This document shows, piece by piece, positions 29,180-38,249 of a DNA stretch of 64,000 bases (its first letter is position 1; every line of letters starts with the position of its first letter). The stretch comes from Alphaproteobacteria bacterium. Its GTDB lineage: Bacteria > Pseudomonadota > Alphaproteobacteria > UBA8366 > Aestuariispiraceae. Under the pieces are notes generated by a model. It was not told where the DNA came from, searched no databases, and saw only the letters and a list, made by a program, of their open reading frames with translations. The position numbers and the translations under genes are program-made. The DNA is taken from assembly GCA_033344895.1 (NCBI GenBank), contig JAWPMN010000001.1, forward strand, positions 2,159,501 through 2,223,500, in the 5' to 3' direction.

Positions 29180-29232
29180 GATGCGGCGACTATAGACATA
29201 AAGCAGGGCTGGCGAAAACCGACATGCGCCTA

Positions 29233-29243
29233 TTGCACCGCAG
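29233..29243. promoter_or_regulatory. Candidate PhaR-type site in the pha divergent region
   Basis: TTGCaccGCAG, close to the CTGC-N3-GCAG type element described for PhaR in related alphaproteobacteria. It lies in the 151-base gap between the PhaE-like start and phaR. Short and with one mismatch, so chance is possible. Confidence 0.3.
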
Positions 29244-29330
29244 CGCGGACGGGTGCACACTTTGACCATAAGGAAGTCCGTCGCGCTCCGAAACGGGGGT
29301 GAAGCGTACGGTCAAGCGGGGTTTGGTAAG

Positions 29331-29951
29331 ATGAACCAGGAAAAGCCGACAAGCGGCAAATCGTCCTCCGGTACGGAAGGCGATCCGATTACGATCAAGA
29401 AGTACGCGAACCGTCGTCTCTACAATACGGCGACCAGCAGCTACGTGACCCTGGATCATCTGTCCCAGATGGTACGCGAAGGTATCGAGTTCGCGGTCTA
29501 TGATGCGAAGACCGGTGAAGACATCACGCGGGCCGTCCTGACGCAGATCATCGTCGAAGAGGAAAGCAAGAACGGCCAGAACCTGCTGCCGATCAGCTTT
29601 CTGCGCAGCCTGATCGGATACTACGGTGACAACATGCATCGCATGATGCTGCCGCAATATCTCGATTTCTCGATCCGCTCTTTCTCCGAAAATCAGGAGA
29701 AGATGCAGGACTACATGCAGGAGACATTCGGCTCGGTCTTCCCGTTCGGCTCGTTTGAGGAAATCGGCAAGCAGAACATGGCCATGCTGGAGCGCACCAT
29801 GCAGATGTTCTCGCCGTTCGGCGGCGAAGGCGATGCGCCGGGAAAAACCGAAGGGAAGGCCCGGTCCGGCAGCGAAAAGGTCGAGGCGCTGGAGAAACAG
29901 GTCGAGGAAATGCAGAAGCAGCTGCGGGCCCTGAAGGAGGGCAAGTCCTGA
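29331..29951 (+). CDS. phaR: Polyhydroxyalkanoate synthesis repressor PhaR
   Basis: About 206 residues. The N-terminal DNA- and PHB-binding domain is unmistakable (ITIKKYANRRLYNTATSSYV, then TLDHLSQMVREG), followed by the second PHB-accumulation domain (LLPISFLRSLIGYYGDNMHR) and a C-terminal coiled coil (VEALEKQVEEMQKQLRALKE). PhaR represses phasin and its own gene until it binds nascent PHA granules. ATG 29331 is chosen since upstream in-frame residues are not family-like. It is divergent from the pha operon. Confidence 0.94.
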   Translation: MNQEKPTSGKSSSGTEGDPITIKKYANRRLYNTATSSYVTLDHLSQMVREGIEFAVYDAKTGEDITRAVLTQIIVEEESKNGQNLLPISFLRSLIGYYGDNMHRMMLPQYLDFSIRSFSENQEKMQDYMQETFGSVFPFGSFEEIGKQNMAMLERTMQMFSPFGGEGDAPGKTEGKARSGSEKVEALEKQVEEMQKQLRALKEGKS

Positions 29952-30012
29952 TCTGTCGGCGCACCGCCGGTCGTTTCAAAAAAAACTGAGGCAGATGCCG
30001 TAGCGGACCGTC

Positions 30013-30044
30013 ACCGTTCCCCGGGGACGGTCAGGCCTTTTTGC
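30013..30044 (+). terminator. Possible terminator after phaR
   Basis: ACCGT-t-CCCCGGGG-ACGGT forms a hairpin with one bulge, followed by CAGGCCTTTTT. The T-run lies inside the 3' end of the convergent GGDEF-EAL gene. Stem geometry is imperfect. Confidence 0.4.
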
Positions 30045-31785
30045 CCTTGGCGTGCAGAGAGACGACATTCGTCGCACGTCCGGACCGCGCCGCGCCGCGT
30101 TTCGGCTTCTTGCCGACCCGCCATTCTGGTTCGACCTCCGGCTTCCCGAAATGCCAGCCCTGCAGATAATCTGCACCCTCTGTCGTCAGAATGTCGGCCT
30201 CTTCACCGGTTTCGATGCATTCCGCGACCGTCTGCAATCCGAACCCGTCCGCCAAACCCAGCAGGGTTCGGATGAACATCTGGTTTTCCCGGTTTGTCGC
30301 GACATCCGTCACGAAGGCGCCGTCGATCTTCACCACATCCACCGTCAGCGACTTCATGTGTCGGAAGGAGGTATAGCCGGACCCGAAATCGTCGAGCGCA
30401 ACCTTGCAGCCCAGATCCCGGACGGAGCTGACGAAGCGCGCGGTTACGTCGAAGTCTTCCAATGCCGCGGTTTCGGTAATCTCGATCGTGAGCCGCTTGG
30501 CGATGTCGGGGCGTCCCTTGATCAGGCTGACCAGGGTTCGCAGCCAGGCCGGGTCGGTCACCGTCAGGCTGGAAACATTGACCGCCAGGCGGACCTCATT
30601 GTGGTTTCGCAGGTCGGTTACGGCGAGTTCGAGCGCCCGCAGGTCGAGCGGGCGGATCATGCCCAGTTTCTCGACCACCGGAATGAACTGGCCGGCGGAG
30701 ACGATCTTGCCATCGTCGTCAATCATCCGGATCAGCGTCTCGTAATAGGCGATCTCCCGCGATCCGGCGTCGACGACAGGCTGATAGGCGAGGACAATGC
30801 GGCCCTCGTCCAGCGCTTTCATGACCTTCTCGCCCAACGCGATATTGGTGCGCTGACGCAGGCGCTGTTCTTCCGTTACCTGATAGGCGATGAAGCAGTT
30901 TCGTCCCTGGTTCTTCGCTTCCGAAAGGGCGCTTTCGGCGCCGGTCATGGCGTCCAGGGCGGTCCGGATGAAGCCCGGAATCTGCGTTCCGCCGACGGAA
31001 ACAGTGATGTGAACGGGGCCGCTTGGTGTCTCGATCGGGCTCGATCGGAAGGAATCCAGAATTTTTTCCGCCGTGATCTGAAGCCCCTGTTCGTCACAAT
31101 GGGACAGGACGCAGCCGAACCGGTCCCCGCCGATCCGGCCGATCACGTCGGTGACGCGCAGGCAGCGCTCGATCCGTTGCCCGACACCGATGATCACGGC
31201 GTCGGCGGTCTCGTGGCCATAGCCGTCATTGATCATCGACAGCTTATCGATCCCGATCGCCAGATAGCCGCCGGAAACCTTGTAGCGTTCATTATAGGAC
31301 AGGGCGTTCTGCAGGGCCTCGCGCAGGCGGACCTTGTTCAGGTGGCCGGTCAGATCGTCGTAGTTCGCCCGGTGTTCCAGCAGGCTCTCCTGCTGCTTGC
31401 GGCCGGTAACGACGCGCAGTGTGCCATACATGCAGTCCGGCGCGCCGGACTTGTCGTAAACCGCGCCACCCCGGTCATGTACCCAGCAGAAGGCGCCGTC
31501 CTTGCGGCGGATGCGGTATTCACAGTCATAGGCCTTGCCGGTAGCGAAATGACGATTCAGCACCTGCAGACGCCGCGCCAGATCCTCGGGGTTGATGCGT
31601 TCCCCGAAGTTCTCACCGGTCAGGATTTCATCGAAGGAGGTGGTGCCGAGCGCGATCTTCGGATTTCCGAACCAGTCGATCCGGTCATCCTTCAGGTTCC
31701 AGCGATAACCCAGGTCGCCGGAAGCTCCCAGAGCCAGCCCGGCAAGTGTATCGGACTCCCGCGATTTCGACCCGTTCTTAGGCAA
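30031..31785 (-). CDS. PAS-GGDEF-EAL protein, probable c-di-GMP phosphodiesterase with a degenerate GGDEF
   Basis: A 584-residue cytoplasmic protein. A PAS domain (about 20-130, ending GTLRVVTGRKQQ) is followed by a GGDEF domain whose active site reads GGDRF, lacking the conserved Glu, so cyclase activity is unlikely. The EAL domain starts at about 315: the EAL motif is ETL, but the other catalytic segments are kept (RLAVNVSS, TIEITETA, LDDFGSGYTSF, TVAECIET). It is therefore most likely a phosphodiesterase, perhaps with the GGDEF half as a GTP sensor. The basic C-terminal tail (KKPKRGAARSGR) is unusual. Confidence 0.85.
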   Translation of the reverse strand: MPKNGSKSRESDTLAGLALGASGDLGYRWNLKDDRIDWFGNPKIALGTTSFDEILTGENFGERINPEDLARRLQVLNRHFATGKAYDCEYRIRRKDGAFCWVHDRGGAVYDKSGAPDCMYGTLRVVTGRKQQESLLEHRANYDDLTGHLNKVRLREALQNALSYNERYKVSGGYLAIGIDKLSMINDGYGHETADAVIIGVGQRIERCLRVTDVIGRIGGDRFGCVLSHCDEQGLQITAEKILDSFRSSPIETPSGPVHITVSVGGTQIPGFIRTALDAMTGAESALSEAKNQGRNCFIAYQVTEEQRLRQRTNIALGEKVMKALDEGRIVLAYQPVVDAGSREIAYYETLIRMIDDDGKIVSAGQFIPVVEKLGMIRPLDLRALELAVTDLRNHNEVRLAVNVSSLTVTDPAWLRTLVSLIKGRPDIAKRLTIEITETAALEDFDVTARFVSSVRDLGCKVALDDFGSGYTSFRHMKSLTVDVVKIDGAFVTDVATNRENQMFIRTLLGLADGFGLQTVAECIETGEEADILTTEGADYLQGWHFGKPEVEPEWRVGKKPKRGAARSGRATNVVSLHAKGKKA

Positions 31786-32208
31786 CCGGGCACCCTCCTT
31801 AAGGACTGCATGAATGTATCACGCACACAAACAGAGGGCCTAGACCCTCTCACCCCCGAATATCTCCCGTCCTCAAGAACGACCCGATGGGACTGTGCCC
31901 CTATTCATAATTAATTTCAAGGTGTTATTGAGGTTTGTTCAAACTTTCCTGCATCGCTCGAAGGATTGGGCGACTACACGTGATGCGATATTTTTTATCG
32001 ATCCTGGAGGTGGTGTGCCAGCCCGTTCGCTCCGATGGTTCGAGGATACTGGTCTGTTATACTTAATAAATCGTTACCGGGGTTGTGTGGGTCAGTATTC
32101 GGATACCGGGCATTTGCGGATGAAAGGAATTCCCTGTTGCGAGCCGGAACATTCCGGCGCACACTTCATATGTACACAAACAAAAATCAATAACAGGGTT
32201 TCGGGAGT
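31786..32208. other. Regulatory gap upstream of the molybdenum hydroxylase operon
   Basis: About 420 bases between divergent genes, AT-richer than average, with no credible gene. It must hold the promoter of the five-gene operon at 32209-38837. A TGTACA palindrome at 32171-32176 and two copies of ACACAAACA (about 31820-31835 and 32172-32182) could be regulator sites. No regulator gene is adjacent. Confidence 0.4.
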
Positions 32209-33084
32209 ATGGCCGTGATGGGGACATATCTAAGGCCGACAGACCTTGCGCAGGCACTACAGATTCTGAGCGCGGATTCAAACCGACGTATCGTTGCCGG
32301 GGGGACGGATCATTTCCCAGCCCGTGTTCAGCCGGGGCCGGCGGAGCCGGTGCTGGATGTCTCTAGGATCGAAGGGATGCGCGGCATTTCGATCCGGGAC
32401 GACATTATCCGGATCGGGGCGAACACCACTTGGTCGGAAATCCGGGAATCGGACGCGCTTCCGGCGGCATTCGATGGGCTGAAGGCCGCCGCGGCGGAAG
32501 TTGGCGGGCGGCAGATTCAGAATCGCGGCACGGTCGCTGGCAATCTGTGCAACGCATCCCCCGCCGCAGATGGCATCCCGCCGCTCATGGCCCTGGACGC
32601 GACGGTCGTCCTGGCTGGATTGGACGGGGAGCGTCGCCTGCCGCTGTCGGCGTTTCTGACCGGTTACCGTCAGACCGCCCGGCACGCGACGGAGCTGGTC
32701 ACCGGAATTGAGGTTCCTAAGCCCGCAGCCAATTCGCGCGGCGCCTTCCTGAAGCTTGGGGCGCGTCATTACCTGGTCATATCCATTGCAATGGTCGCTG
32801 GGGTTCTGGAGGTCGATGCGGCGGACCGGATTGCCGGCGCCGCGGTCTCCGTCGGCGCCTGCAGCGAGGTCGCCCGCCGACTGCCCGATCTGGAAGAGGC
32901 GCTGGTCGGCAGAGCCATCCGGGACGATCCCGCCGCTGTGGTCGATCCAGGTCATTTCGATCATCTGACCCCGATCGATGATCCCCGGGCCAGCGCCGAC
33001 TACCGTCGGCAGGCGGCACAAATCCTGGTTCGTCGGCTGCTGACGGATCTGAGCACACGTTTCGATGCGAAGGAGGCGGCATGA
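32209..33084 (+). CDS. Molybdenum hydroxylase, FAD-binding subunit
   Basis: A 291-residue FAD subunit of the xanthine dehydrogenase/CO dehydrogenase family that carries electrons from the Fe-S clusters to an acceptor. The FAD-pyrophosphate motifs are visible: RIVAGGTDHFP and QIQNRGTVAGNLCNASPAAD. A CO_deh_flav_C-like domain follows. GGGAG at 32203-32207 sits only one base before ATG 32209, so ATG 32218 (MGTYLRP) may be the real start. It overlaps the next gene by four bases (ATGA), indicating a coupled operon. Confidence 0.92.
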   Translation: MAVMGTYLRPTDLAQALQILSADSNRRIVAGGTDHFPARVQPGPAEPVLDVSRIEGMRGISIRDDIIRIGANTTWSEIRESDALPAAFDGLKAAAAEVGGRQIQNRGTVAGNLCNASPAADGIPPLMALDATVVLAGLDGERRLPLSAFLTGYRQTARHATELVTGIEVPKPAANSRGAFLKLGARHYLVISIAMVAGVLEVDAADRIAGAAVSVGACSEVARRLPDLEEALVGRAIRDDPAAVVDPGHFDHLTPIDDPRASADYRRQAAQILVRRLLTDLSTRFDAKEAA

Positions 33085-35837
33085 GCGACGTCGCGCTGAA
33101 GGACACATTGTCCCTGACCGTGAACGGGGTGTCTCACCGGGTCTCCCAATCCGGCGAGACACGGCTGAGCCGCGTCCTGCGCGACGGTCTGGGCGTGCAG
33201 TCGGTAAAGATCGGCTGCGACGCCGGGGATTGCGGGGCTTGTACCGTGCTGCTGGATGGGGAGCAGGTCTGTGCCTGCCTGGTTCCGGCCGGACAGGCGG
33301 AGGGTGCGGAAATCGTCACGGCGGAGGCGGAAAACAATCCGATCCTCGACCGCCTTCGCGATGCGTTCGATCGGCATGGCGCGGCCCAATGCGGGATCTG
33401 TACACCCGGAATGATCATGGCGTCGGCGGCGCTTCTGTCGAAATCTCCGAACCCGCCGCGGCAGGAGGTCATGGACGCGCTCGGCGGGGTCCTGTGCCGC
33501 TGTACCGGATATACGAAGATTGTCGAAGCCGTTCTGGATACCGCCGGAAACGGGCCGGTTCCGGAAAACCCCGATTCTGGACATGCCGTCGGCAGCCGCA
33601 TTACGCGTATGGATGCGAGCGGCAAGCTGACAGGCCGGGAGACCTACGGTGCCGACAAATGGCCGAACGGTTGTCTCAGCCTTCGTGTCGTGCGGTCTCC
33701 CCATGCCCATGCGCGGTTCACTTTGGGGGATTTTGCACCGCTTCATCAAAAATGGCCCGGCCTTGTTCGGGTGCTGACCGCAAAGGATATTCCGGGCCGA
33801 AACGGCTACGGCATCTATCCCCATATCAAGGATCAGCCGGTTCTGGCGGAAAACCGTGTGCTGTATCGCGGGGATGCGGTCCTGGCGCTGGTCGGCGACC
33901 GCGAAACGATCGAGCAGATACCGGATTCGGATATCCCGATCTCCTGGGAAGCCCTGCCTGCCGTCACGAATATGGAGATGGCAACAGCGGAGGATGCACC
34001 GGCACTGCATCCCGATCAGCCCGAGAAAAACACCCTGATCCGGGGCCGCGTCGTGCGCGGTGATGCCGAAGCGGGAATGACAGAAGCGGTTGCGACCTCG
34101 AACGGCCGGTTCCGCACCGCCTTCGTAGAGCACGCCTATATCGAGCCGGAGGCCGGTTACGCGGTTCGGATCGGTGACCGGATCGAAGTCTATGCGTCGA
34201 CCCAGGCGCCTTATATGGACAAGGAGGAGGTCCGCGACGTTCTTGGCATAACCGACGCCGATGTTCGGATCGTGCCCGCGACCTGCGGTGGCGGTTTCGG
34301 GGGCAAGCTGGATGTCGGTGTTCAACCGATCCTGGCGGTCGCGGCCTGGCTCCTGAAAAGGCCGGTCGGAACGGTCTATTCACGGCCGGATTCCATGCGC
34401 GCAAGCACCAAGCGCCATCCCGCCCTGGTCGAGGCCAGTCTTGGGGCGGACGGGGATGGGCGTTTGACGTCCATGATCTTCCATGCCGATTTCGACACCG
34501 GATCCTATGCGTCCTGGGGGCCGACCGTGGCAGGGCGCGTGCCGGTCCATGCCACGGGGCCTTATCGGGTGCCGCATGTCCGGGCGACCAGCCGCGCCCT
34601 GCACAGCAACAACCCGCCTTCCGGCGCCTTCCGGGGATTCGGTGTGCCGCAGGGGGCGATCGCGGGCGAGACCCTGATGGACGATCTGGCGTTGAAGCTG
34701 GGCATCGATCCGTTGGAATTCCGGCTGATCAACGCCATCCGTCCAGGCGATACCACCGCCACCGGCCAGGTCATGGGCCCGTCCTCCGGACTGGCGGAAT
34801 GTCTGGAGGCTGTTCGGCCGCATTGGCGGGCTTGGCGTGCGGCCGCGGAGGCTGCCAATGCCGGGGCGAAGGGACCAATCCGGACCGGTGTCGGCATCGG
34901 CTGCATGTGGTACGGCTGCGGGAACACCTCGATGTCGAATCCCTCGCGCATGCGGGTGACGGTTGACCGGGACGGTGTCTTCACCCTGTATAACGGCGCG
35001 GTCGATATCGGCCAGGGCAGCTATACGATCATGCCGCAGATCTGTGCCGACGCGCTGGGCGTTCCGGTTTCCCTGATCCGTCAGGTCACCGGGGATACGG
35101 ACCTGACCTACGATGCCGGAAAGACCTCCGCGTCCCGGCAGACACTGGTTTCCGGCCGCGCGGCACAGGCCGCCGGCGCGGCCCTTCGCGCCGAAATCCT
35201 GAAGCGCGGCAATGCAGGGCCGGAGGCCAGAATCGTCGCCGACGGCGCCGTGTTGCGGATCGAGGAATCGGATGGCGCGGTCCGCCATCTGGACCTGCGA
35301 GACCTGCCTGAGGGACCGTCCGGTGCCGTGCTGGAAGGCGAGGGCACCTACGACCCCCCTACCACGGCGCTCGATCACGACGGGCAGGGCATTCCCTATA
35401 TCTCCTACGGCTTCGCGGCGCAGATTGCGGAGGTCTCGGTCGATATCGAGCTGGGGACGGTCAAGGTCCGCCGCATGGTGGCGGCGCATGATGTCGGCCG
35501 CGCGGTCAATCCGACGCTGGTCGAAGGGCAGATTCACGGTGGTATCGCTCAGGGGCTGGGCCTGGCGCTGATGGAGGAATATCTACCGGGTCGTACGGAA
35601 AACCTGCACGATTATCTGATCCCTACCTTCGGCGACATGCCCGACATCGAGTGCATTCTGGTCGAAGTCGAAGATCCGGAAGGGCCCTTCGGCGCGAAGG
35701 GGATCGGTGAGCCCGCGCTGATTCCGACGGCGCCGGCCATTCTGGGGGGCATTCGTCACGCGACGGGGGCACGCATTACCCGGGTTCCGGCCCTGCCGCA
35801 CCGGGTTCTGGACGCGATCCGGGAGGCCTCGAAATGA
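33081..35837 (+). CDS. Molybdenum hydroxylase, fused [2Fe-2S] and molybdopterin-binding subunits
   Basis: A 918-residue enzyme that probably hydroxylates a nitrogen heterocycle next to the ring N. Residues 1-160 are the small subunit: plant-type [2Fe-2S] ligands Cys46, Cys51, Cys54 and Cys66 and the second cluster Cys104, Cys107, Cys139 and Cys141 (QCGICTPG, LCRCTGYT). From about 170 the molybdopterin domains follow, with GGGFGGK, PPSGAFRGFG and the catalytic Glu in GAKGIGEPAL. The two subunits are separate genes in most relatives, so this is a fusion. It overlaps both neighbouring genes by four bases. Confidence 0.93.
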   Translation: MSDVALKDTLSLTVNGVSHRVSQSGETRLSRVLRDGLGVQSVKIGCDAGDCGACTVLLDGEQVCACLVPAGQAEGAEIVTAEAENNPILDRLRDAFDRHGAAQCGICTPGMIMASAALLSKSPNPPRQEVMDALGGVLCRCTGYTKIVEAVLDTAGNGPVPENPDSGHAVGSRITRMDASGKLTGRETYGADKWPNGCLSLRVVRSPHAHARFTLGDFAPLHQKWPGLVRVLTAKDIPGRNGYGIYPHIKDQPVLAENRVLYRGDAVLALVGDRETIEQIPDSDIPISWEALPAVTNMEMATAEDAPALHPDQPEKNTLIRGRVVRGDAEAGMTEAVATSNGRFRTAFVEHAYIEPEAGYAVRIGDRIEVYASTQAPYMDKEEVRDVLGITDADVRIVPATCGGGFGGKLDVGVQPILAVAAWLLKRPVGTVYSRPDSMRASTKRHPALVEASLGADGDGRLTSMIFHADFDTGSYASWGPTVAGRVPVHATGPYRVPHVRATSRALHSNNPPSGAFRGFGVPQGAIAGETLMDDLALKLGIDPLEFRLINAIRPGDTTATGQVMGPSSGLAECLEAVRPHWRAWRAAAEAANAGAKGPIRTGVGIGCMWYGCGNTSMSNPSRMRVTVDRDGVFTLYNGAVDIGQGSYTIMPQICADALGVPVSLIRQVTGDTDLTYDAGKTSASRQTLVSGRAAQAAGAALRAEILKRGNAGPEARIVADGAVLRIEESDGAVRHLDLRDLPEGPSGAVLEGEGTYDPPTTALDHDGQGIPYISYGFAAQIAEVSVDIELGTVKVRRMVAAHDVGRAVNPTLVEGQIHGGIAQGLGLALMEEYLPGRTENLHDYLIPTFGDMPDIECILVEVEDPEGPFGAKGIGEPALIPTAPAILGGIRHATGARITRVPALPHRVLDAIREASK

Positions 35838-37342
35838 CGGAAACGCGTGTTGCCCCGGCGGTAGAGGCCGCCCCGGTCGACCCGAAGGAAAAGGATGCGG
35901 ATATCGTCCGCTGCGACGCCTGTCCGGTCCTGTGCCGCATTCGCGAGGGGCGCAGCGGCGCCTGCGACCGCTACGCCAATGAAGGCGGGGTCCTGGTCCG
36001 TACCGACCCGCTGGTGCTGATGGGAAAGACGGTCGAGAACGAAACCGGCGAACTGGTCCCCTTTCTGAAGGATGGGGAAAACTGGTCCGGTAAGCTGACC
36101 GCCGACGCGCCGGTCTTTGTTTCGGGTATCGGTGCGACGACGACCTATCCGGACTACAAGCCGGCCCCCTTCATCGTCGGCAGCCGCTGGCAGGGGGTCG
36201 ATACCGTCACCGTCGTCACCGAGGGAATTTTCAGCTACTGCTCCGTCAAGGTGAAGATCGATACCGACCGTCATCTCGGTCCGGAACAGGCCAGCGTCCT
36301 GTGCAATGGAGAACCCGTCGGCCATGTCACAACGGCGGAATACGGCTCTCAGATGCTGTCCCTCGGGGGCGTGCGACACCTGACCGGCGGTTCCAAGAAG
36401 GAAGGCGTCGTGACCTGCGCCACCATGCTGTCGCTCTGCAACAAGGACGCGGTCGAACTGGAAATCGAAGGCGGCGCAAAGGTGGTTGTGCAGGCCGGCA
36501 AAGCGCCGATCGTCGATGGCGAGGCCGAAGAGCGCATGCGCGTCGGCTGCGGTTCCGCGACCATCGGCATCTTCGCCCAGCAATGGCACGGTCATGTCGA
36601 TGAAGTCATCGTCGTCGACGATCACATCACCGGGGTCTTGAGCGAGCATCAGGCCGGGGCCTATCTGGACATGAAACCCGCAGGCATCCGGGTGCGCGGG
36701 CGGAAATCGACCCCCGGTCGGTACTTTCAGGTCGCGGCGCCGGGATCCGGCTGGGGGGGGACGGATATCACCGACCCGCTGTCGATCATCCAGAAGATCG
36801 ATCCAAAGACCGCCTGGCCCGGTCTGCGCCTGCTGATGGTCAGTACGACCGGCGAGGATGCGATCTATTGCGAACTGGACGGGGACCTGACCCCGGTTCC
36901 GAAGGAAATGCCGGGGCCCCTGCAGATTGTCGTCGACCGGATTGCGGAGAATTGCGAACCCGCCCTGTGCTCGGTCGCCTTCGTTGCCGGGGCCGGCGGC
37001 AGTCTGCGCGCCGGTGTCACTGAAAATCCGGTCCGACTGACGCGCTCGGTACGCGATGCGCTTACCCGGGTCACGATGGGCGGTGCCCCCTGCTACGTCT
37101 GGCCCGGTGGCGGGATCACGGTTATGGTCGACGTCATGAGGATGCCAGACAACAGTTTCGGCTCTGTGCCCACACCGGCGCTGGTGGCGCCGCTGGAATT
37201 CACTCTGCCGCGCGACGACTTTGCGCGGCTGGGCGGTCATACCGGGTCGATCGTGCCGCTGGCCGATCTGACGGATGGCCGGGTCGCCCTGCGTGCCGAG
37301 ACCTGGCCCGCGACCAATCCCTGGCCGATTGGAGGCGATTGA
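35834..37342 (+). CDS. 6-hydroxynicotinate reductase-like Fe-S protein
   Basis: A 502-residue protein resembling 6-hydroxynicotinate reductase, which reduces the hydroxylated pyridine ring with ferredoxin-level electrons in nicotinate breakdown. An N-terminal [4Fe-4S] set reads CDACPVLC with a further Cys: Cys27, Cys30, Cys34 and Cys44. Later segments include FVSGIGATTTYPDY, GIFSYCSVKVKID and APGSGWGGTDITDPL. It overlaps the hydroxylase gene by four bases, giving hydroxylation then reduction in one operon. Other nicotinate fermentation genes are missing here, so the real substrate may be another N-heterocycle. Confidence 0.8.
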   Translation: MTETRVAPAVEAAPVDPKEKDADIVRCDACPVLCRIREGRSGACDRYANEGGVLVRTDPLVLMGKTVENETGELVPFLKDGENWSGKLTADAPVFVSGIGATTTYPDYKPAPFIVGSRWQGVDTVTVVTEGIFSYCSVKVKIDTDRHLGPEQASVLCNGEPVGHVTTAEYGSQMLSLGGVRHLTGGSKKEGVVTCATMLSLCNKDAVELEIEGGAKVVVQAGKAPIVDGEAEERMRVGCGSATIGIFAQQWHGHVDEVIVVDDHITGVLSEHQAGAYLDMKPAGIRVRGRKSTPGRYFQVAAPGSGWGGTDITDPLSIIQKIDPKTAWPGLRLLMVSTTGEDAIYCELDGDLTPVPKEMPGPLQIVVDRIAENCEPALCSVAFVAGAGGSLRAGVTENPVRLTRSVRDALTRVTMGGAPCYVWPGGGITVMVDVMRMPDNSFGSVPTPALVAPLEFTLPRDDFARLGGHTGSIVPLADLTDGRVALRAETWPATNPWPIGGD

Positions 37343-37346
37343 CGTC

Positions 37347-38210
37347 ATGACCGGTCCTGCCGCGGCACGGCTAGACGGCAACAGACTGCATCTGCAACAC
37401 GGACCGATCGACCTGATCGCGGAGGCGATCGGCGACGCGGGTGCGGTGGAAGCCGCCTACGCCGCCGCAGAGGCCTGTTTTGCGGATCTGCTCGACATGC
37501 TGGTGTCCGAACTGCCGGTCTTGCGGCAGGCGAAAGGACCCGCGCCGTCCGGCCCGGTTGCGCGGCGCATGCACCGCGCGGTGAATGCCCTGCCCGGTGA
37601 TGCCTTCGTGACCCCCATGGCAGCCGTGGCCGGAGCGGTTGCGGACCACGTGCTGGAGGCCATGACCGGTGCAGCCGGTCTGGCAAAGGCCTATGTCAAT
37701 GATGGCGGCGACATTGCCTTCCATCTGACCCCGGGCCAGGTCATGGAAATCGGCCTGATCTCCGATCTGGAACGCGGGACGGCGGGCGGGCGCCTGAAGA
37801 TCGATGCCGCCAGCCCGGTGCGCGGCGTGGCCACAAGCGGCCGGGCCGGCCGATCCCATTCCCTTGGTATTGCGGATGCGGTGACGGTGCTTGCGCGCGA
37901 TGCGGCCAGTGCCGATGCAGCGGCTACCATGATTGCCAGCGCCGTCGACATCGATCACCCCGCCATCGAACGCAAACCGGCCAGTGCGCTGGACCCGGAC
38001 AGCGATCTGGGGGATCGTCCGGTCACCGTCGCCGTCGGCCATATGCGGATGGATGCCGTGGCCCGGGCGCTGGACAGCGGGGTCAGCCGCGCCGAGTCCT
38101 ATCGCCGCGAAGGCGCCATCGAAGATGCAATCCTGTTTCTACGCGGGGAAAGCCGAATCGTCGGTGCGATGAGCGCGCTGGCGCCGCCCGCCCTGAACTT
38201 TCCCGACTGA
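37347..38210 (+). CDS. UPF0280 family protein (ApbE-like)
   Basis: A 287-residue protein of the UPF0280 group, which is distantly related to ApbE flavin transferases. Visible motifs: AYVNDGGDIAFHL (like the ApbE nucleotide-binding GG-x-(D/N)), GRAGRSHSLGIADAVTVLAR and ASADAAATMIASAV. ATG 37347 has GGAGG ten bases upstream and starts four bases after the reductase stop. The family is uncharacterised. Being next to a reductase whose characterised relative carries covalent flavin, it may be that enzyme's flavin transferase. Confidence 0.82.
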   Translation: MTGPAAARLDGNRLHLQHGPIDLIAEAIGDAGAVEAAYAAAEACFADLLDMLVSELPVLRQAKGPAPSGPVARRMHRAVNALPGDAFVTPMAAVAGAVADHVLEAMTGAAGLAKAYVNDGGDIAFHLTPGQVMEIGLISDLERGTAGGRLKIDAASPVRGVATSGRAGRSHSLGIADAVTVLARDAASADAAATMIASAVDIDHPAIERKPASALDPDSDLGDRPVTVAVGHMRMDAVARALDSGVSRAESYRREGAIEDAILFLRGESRIVGAMSALAPPALNFPD

Positions 38211-38249
38211 CCACTTAAACCGAAAAACCAAGTGCCCGAGGAAACCGCC

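Noticed and set aside
30052-31914. A 620-residue plus-strand frame opposite the GGDEF-EAL gene
   Set aside because: Antisense shadow of a clear gene; no motif or ribosome site.
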